Below are positions 58,800-64,000 of a DNA stretch of 64,000 bases, piece after piece. This DNA comes from Luscinia megarhynchos (taxonomy: Eukaryota > Chordata > Aves > Passeriformes > Turdidae). The stretch lies in assembly GCA_034336665.1 (NCBI GenBank), contig CM067592.1:45847761-45911760 (forward strand), written 5' to 3'. Position 1 is the first letter of the stretch; the number at the start of each line of letters is the position of its first letter. The notes beneath the pieces were generated by a model. That model did not search any database, was not told the DNA's origin, and saw only the letters and a list, made by a program, of their open reading frames with translations. The position numbers and the translations under genes were made by a program.

Positions 58800-59640
58800 A
58801 TTTTCATCAATTAAGATAGTGGGATTGAGTTTGTGGAAGGCAAAAGCACCAAGCTGAGTGGTGAGTGAGGGAGTGAATGCCATCCAGAAGGATCTTGACA
58901 GGCTCAAGGAGTGGGACCCAAGTTCAGCAAGGCCTAGCAGAGGGTGCTGCATTTGAGTTGAGGTGAAGGTGGTTGAGATCAGCCTTGTGCAGATGGACTT
59001 TGGGGTGCTAGTGGATGAAAAGTAGAACAAGGGCCAGCAATGTGCACTCACAGCCCAAAAGTCCAACTGCATCCTGAGCTGCACCAAAAGTAGGTTGAGG
59101 GAGGTGATTTTGCCCCTCTGCTCTGGTGAGACCCCACCTGGAGTATTGGATCCAGCTTTGGGGTCCTCTGTAAGAAAGATGTGTTGGAGCAAGTCCAGCA
59201 GAGGGCCACGAAGGTAATCAGAGGGATGAAGTTGTCCTCTGAAGAGGAAAGGCTGAGAGAGTTAGGGCTGTTCAGACTGGAGAGGAGAAGGCTCTAAGGA
59301 GACCTTACAGTGGCCTTCCAGAACACAGAGGGGGCTTATAAGGAAGATGGAGAGAGATGTTTCACCACAGCCTGTAGTGACAGGACAAAGGGCAAGAGTT
59401 TTAAACTCAAAGTGGGTATATTTAGATTGGACATAAAAATGGTTTTTATGATGAGGCTGCTGAGACAGTGAAACAAGTTGCTCAGAGAAACTGTGGCTAT
59501 CTTTGGAAGTATTCAGAATCAGGTAGACAGAGTTCTGATCAGCCAAGACTAGTGGAAGGTGTCCCTGCCTGTGGTGGGAGGATTGGGCTCTCTGTCATTG
59601 ATGGTTTGGTCTGGAAGAGACCTTTCTGTGATATTTACTT
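58800..59640 (+). mobile_element. CR1-type LINE 3' part
   Basis: Contains CAGAAGGATCTTGACAGGCT, CACCTGGAGTATTGGATCCAG, GTCCAGCAGAGGGCCACGA, CTGGAGAGGAGAAGGCTC, GACCTTACAGTGGCCTTCCA and GAAGGTGTCCCTGCC in CR1 order. 5'-truncated with broken frames. Confidence 0.93.
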
Positions 59641-62600
59641 GCTCAACACAAGCTTGGTACCTAATTGTATCTTGTGCAGAATTTATATATAGTTTGTAAA
59701 ACTCTGGTAGTGTGTAGTGCATTTTTTTGTGAACTCCAGTGTACATTTTACACTCTGGAATGTGTTGTGAGTAATTTATCCATAGGACTACAGACAGATA
59801 CGGTAATTGGCAAGAAAAGCATAGGATAATGTTTAATTCTGTAAAGATAGGACCAAATATAAGTGATTTTAATTGTCTTTCTAAACAGTCTTAAGAAATG
59901 TATTTATTGTAGGCAGGACTCTAGGTGTGATAGGAAGAAGATACAAATTGTATGCATCACATTACTAAAATGAAGTAAACGTAACAAAGAAGCATGCCCC
60001 TTCTTGGACTCAGAATGTGTCTGGTTTCACAAGAATGAGACAGTGATGGGTGGAGGGCTTCACTGATAAAAGTAACCACACTTCAGTTTGAGTGTCTCTC
60101 CATGACTCCTGGGTGGTTTTTTGGGGGGTTTTGGTTTTTGGTTTTTTTGGCAACTGTTACTCAGTCCATTTGCTGTGAAGAATTTGGAGTACAGCCTTCT
60201 GGTGCTCCTGTATCATAGCATCGGAATCAGTGTTAGCAAGTACTAATTTGAGGCTCTTAGAAAGTCGCATCTTGGTTGGGTAAATGGCTTATCAGGATAT
60301 AGGATGGTAAATTATGGCTTTACCTGGCTTTCAAACATCCCAAAGTATGTCCTCCAAGCTTGACTGATATCATTGCTCATCTTACAGAGACTTCATGGTT
60401 TCCAGTTGTTATGTATGACATGTTATTCACTTCTGGTTTTACACTAACATCTCTTATACCAAATGTAGTGTCCTAGAAAAAAATAACAAAGCTTTCTTCA
60501 AGAAACCTGGTTTCTATGTGTATGTTTCACAGACCACTTTAAAGCCTCTTCTAAACATTGGTTACTTCAACACAGGTACCTAAACAGGGAGCACTGAAGT
60601 AAATGAAGTAGCTTCTCTGTGGGTGAATTACATGTCATACCAAATGGATTAGAACCATGGAAAGCTTAATAAAGTGGAATCTTACCTTAAGTTTTCCAAG
60701 TCTGCTTCTTGTTCTCTAGCAAAATTGTTCTAAACTTACTGATTTGTATGGCTTGAATTCTGTCTCAACTTTTGGTCAAAGAGAACACCTCTAGAGCTAG
60801 TAGGAACTGCTGAAGTGCAGATCAGTCTTGCATGCTTCTCTACAGGATATGCGGGAATAGACAAATGCAGATGGCAAACAGTGGCTACGTGAAAAATAAA
60901 TATTCAAAGCCAAATTTTCTTTCCCACATACACAGAGGGGAGACTGAGTGGAACTGAGTGCTTAAAAATGGCACAGGTGCGCTAAGGAAGAGGCATGCCA
61001 ATATTAGGCAAGGACCAGGAAAGACAATAAATAGCCAACTGATCTTTAACTCAATTTTCAACTGGCATCCAAAATCAGATTTTGAAACTTTATTAAACAT
61101 CCAGATCTACACAGACTACAGGCAAAAATGGCACAGCAGGGTAAGTTCAATGCACAAGTGACATGCTGGAGAAGTCATACACCCACTCAGAGGAGCTTTT
61201 TTCCAGCTGTCTCTTCAGTGATGTTCATTAGGAGTTCTGCTTCATCTTGGCACAGGTGTCCGAGGCAACAGAGCTCCTTCTGCTTTGAGTGAAGAGACTT
61301 CTCTATTTGGACTCGGTAGGATTCAGCTCCTTTGCCTATATTCCAAGCCCAGACTTACTTGTGTCATGAGCACTTGCTCTCTGAGCGTGGACTTGCTATT
61401 ATCTCCTACCCCAGTCTGCATTGATTGTTTGAATGTTGTATTTTACTTAGCCCAGCTATCCATGGGTTTTGAAGTTCTTTTGTCTTGGATAAGATCTCCC
61501 TTAATTTTGCTCAGAGCCTGTCCAGTGTGCATATTAGCAATATAAGGTACTGATGGCAATGCAGTACTGTGGGTTCAAATATGTCACAAACTAGACCAGG
61601 AGGCAGGCTATAAGATTTACTTATTTTCTGCTTTTTTCTATTTTCTCTAAAGCATTCTTTACAGCCTAACATTGATCTATCTTGCTAACATGAAATTGCC
61701 CACTCATATCTCATTTTCACTTATCTAACACTTCACATTCTTTCATGCTAATATCCAAAGCATCTCTCAGAATTTGCACAGGTGGCATATGACATCAGAA
61801 TTGAGTTTTTGTGTTAGAATTCAAAACAGATCTGAGAGCAGTTGGTGTTCTCAGAATGAATCAGCAAGAGAGTATTTTGTCTATTGTAACCTGCTGAGTA
61901 TCAGTAAGAGGAGACATTAATGCAGGAGGTCTCAGCACTGGGCAGGATCAGCCTTCTAAGATGGAAATTCTGGCTTAACTGTTTTAATGCTGCTTTCTCT
62001 CGCCACTGTCAGTGTAGTGTTGACTGAAGCAGGACAGTGCAAAATAATTGAAATTAACATGTGATCACATTTCTGCAAAAGTTTGCCATTTTTTATTTAG
62101 ATGATGGTCAGGTTTCTCCACCACCTTTGCTATGAATTGGCTCGGGCAATTAGTGGTGCAAAGACCTGTGTGATTATGCATACTTGAAAATATGTTTTCA
62201 ATCTGAACATTGGTGCGTCATAGATGAGACCCAGGTGGAACTACGAATGTTGCCTGTTGTAAGTGAAATGTATTCTAGAGGACACATTAAGCCTGTTCAG
62301 TTGTTTGGTTTCCTATAGTGAGTTTCCTCTAGTACAAGAAGGAAGGCATTTTATCTGAAATCTTTTAATTTGACCTTAGAATCTTAATAGTTAGTGCTTT
62401 ATGGGAAGCAACTTTTGTATGGGTTTTTATCAACTGTAAAGGAGGTTCTGAAATACTGAGGGTAAACCAGCAAGATAAGCTAGTAGGATGGTGGTGGTGG
62501 TAGGAGTTTCTTTTCCCTTAATTATGTGAGAACAGTAGAATAGTCTTTGTTCTTGGATCAGTTTAATACAAATTCTCCACTCCGTGGTGTTACTGGTACG

Positions 62601-64000
62601 TTGGGTTGACTCTCATTTTCTTCTCTGGCCCTTAGGCTGCTTGCCATCTAAAGAGAAAACAGATGTTAAAAAACAAAAAACAAAAAACAACAAAACAACC
62701 AAACCATCAAAACCAAAGCCAGCAGTGTTCAAGTGCTTGTTCTGTATAGACAAGGAACGATTTTAGGTGCCATTGCTCATCAGCCACATGCATTGGATTT
62801 CTGCAAGGATGAGTATTAAGAAGACAAACAAAACCATTGACCTAGGCAGATATGGAGTGGGGTAGGGCTGAGTGTCCCTGCTGCATCCTTTCAGGCACAG
62901 GCAGCCGTGTTTGTCTCTGCTTTCTCCAGGCACCTCCTTCTTGAGCTGCACCTGTGTTTTTCTCCCCTGTTCTGCATACCTTCCTCCCAGCTATCAGCAC
63001 GCCTGTTTTCTTACCTGTCAACAACCAGCACCATGGAGAGAAAAAGGTGCTAATGCTGGAACTTTTCACACCTGGGAGGTTGAACTCTCAAGTTCTAGAT
63101 TGCCACTCAGCTCCTCAAGTAAGAATGTTTCCGTTTAGAAATCACGCTGGAGGCTGCTTCCTGAAAGGAGTGACTACGCCAATGGCAGCAAAAGCTACCG
63201 AGTCTGGTGGGAGGAAGTAGGGTATTTCTGAAACCATGACCTCAGCTGATGGTGCAGCTAAACCGTAGATGTTTTGCCCCTTGGTCCAATGGTGTAAACA
63301 GGGCTTCTCACAGCCCACTCTCAATCCTGAACTAACACTCAATAACAAGAGCGGTACCAGATCCAGTGGCAGTCATCTGTGTACCTTTCAGGGAGGCAGC
63401 CTGACACCTTTCGTTGCAAGATTCTTGGTTTTCAACTCCTGAGGACCACCCCTGCTTTCAGTAAGCCTTCTTGGACTTTCTCCAGCACAGAAACAGTTTC
63501 TTTGCAAGTGTTTCTACCAGAAGCATAAAGATACTTAGAAATACCTAGTAAGAGACAGAAATGTGGAGATATTGGTCCTCTGGGAACATTTCCATAAAGA
63601 AAAAGAGTGTTCTGTCTTCTGTTCGTACAGAATTTTAAAGTACTTCTGCCTCTTTTTCCTGTGAGTTGGGGGTGGGGGGGGTGGAAGTTTCATTACTTCA
63701 GTGAATGTTGGTTTAGGATTGGTTGAAATCTGATTTAAAAATAATAAAACGACTAGGTATATCATCTCTTCCCTGTAATTGCCCCACCAGGGCACTTAGA
63801 AGACACAAATGTCTTCAGAGGTTCCCTCTCTGGCACTTGGTACTTTGGCTTGCCTTTTCCATCTTCAAATCTCCACTTTCTTCTGTAAGGGCTCTGAGCA
63901 TTTTCACTTTCTTCCTGAGATTTACAGTACATGAGGCTGATTTTCTGTGTAAGTGGGCAATTAATGTTATTTGCACACCTTTGTTCCAGACAAGGTGGGG
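59641..64000. other. Intergenic to the window end
   Basis: No gene recognised. It has a short G/T tract (60114-60152) and a CAAAA-rich tract (62668-62712). Open frames, 88 codons at most, show no known domain. No CDKN2A, CDKN2B or other exon is visible. Confidence 0.5.

Noticed and set aside
57900..64000. Expected CDKN2A/ARF first exon downstream of MTAP
   Set aside because: No CpG-rich exon, Arg-rich ARF start or ankyrin repeat coding was found; it probably lies beyond the window.

Overview
The window looks like vertebrate, specifically bird, nuclear DNA. It has long AT-rich introns, several CR1-type LINE 3' ends, avian-style endogenous-retrovirus LTRs and a single CpG island. Its one protein-coding gene is a complete eight-exon MTAP (S-methyl-5'-thioadenosine phosphorylase) on the + strand. 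Several LTR families resemble ones I remember from songbird genomes, so a passerine is likely. In birds MTAP lies on chromosome Z beside CDKN2A/CDKN2B; that placement is established knowledge and is not shown by this sequence.

Layout. Bases 1-23400 are intergenic, with no convincing exon. They hold simple repeats (a GATGT pentamer near 5.65 kb, an AT-rich palindromic cluster near 11.3 kb, a G/T-only stretch near 20.8 kb), one CR1 fragment near 12.3 kb and several LTR-like elements (6.87-7.59, 7.76-9.06, 13.05-14.14, 16.13-16.69 and possibly 17.96-18.29 kb). A CpG island at about 23.48-24.11 kb carries MTAP exon 1. The gene runs from 23696 (ATG) to 56993 (stop), with a 3' UTR to about 57.9 kb.

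The exons are 23696-23731, 28961-29047, 37033-37091, 39402-39569, 45491-45593, 49462-49701, 50219-50341 and 56955-56993. Joined, they encode 284 residues, against 283 in human MTAP. All introns are GT-AG and all known active-site residues I checked are present. Introns contain LTRs (27.96-28.54, 30.82-31.47, 42.35-43.51, 51.06-53.79 kb), CR1 copies (33.9-34.8, 40.5-41.0, 47.7-48.4 kb) and microsatellites.

From about 57.9 kb to 64 kb the DNA is intergenic with one more CR1 copy. No CDKN2A/ARF exon is visible before the window ends.

Functionally this is a one-gene locus: MTAP cleaves methylthioadenosine from polyamine synthesis for adenine and methionine salvage. I found no undescribed multi-gene system. 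The most interesting observations are about repeats: an LTR family whose internal ~39-bp unit occurs 1, 1, 5 and 10 times in four local copies, two of them inverted about 39 kb apart; a 63-bp minisatellite inside another LTR; a same-sense LTR with a TATA-like core just upstream of MTAP exon 2; and a locally divergent stretch of MTAP exon 5.
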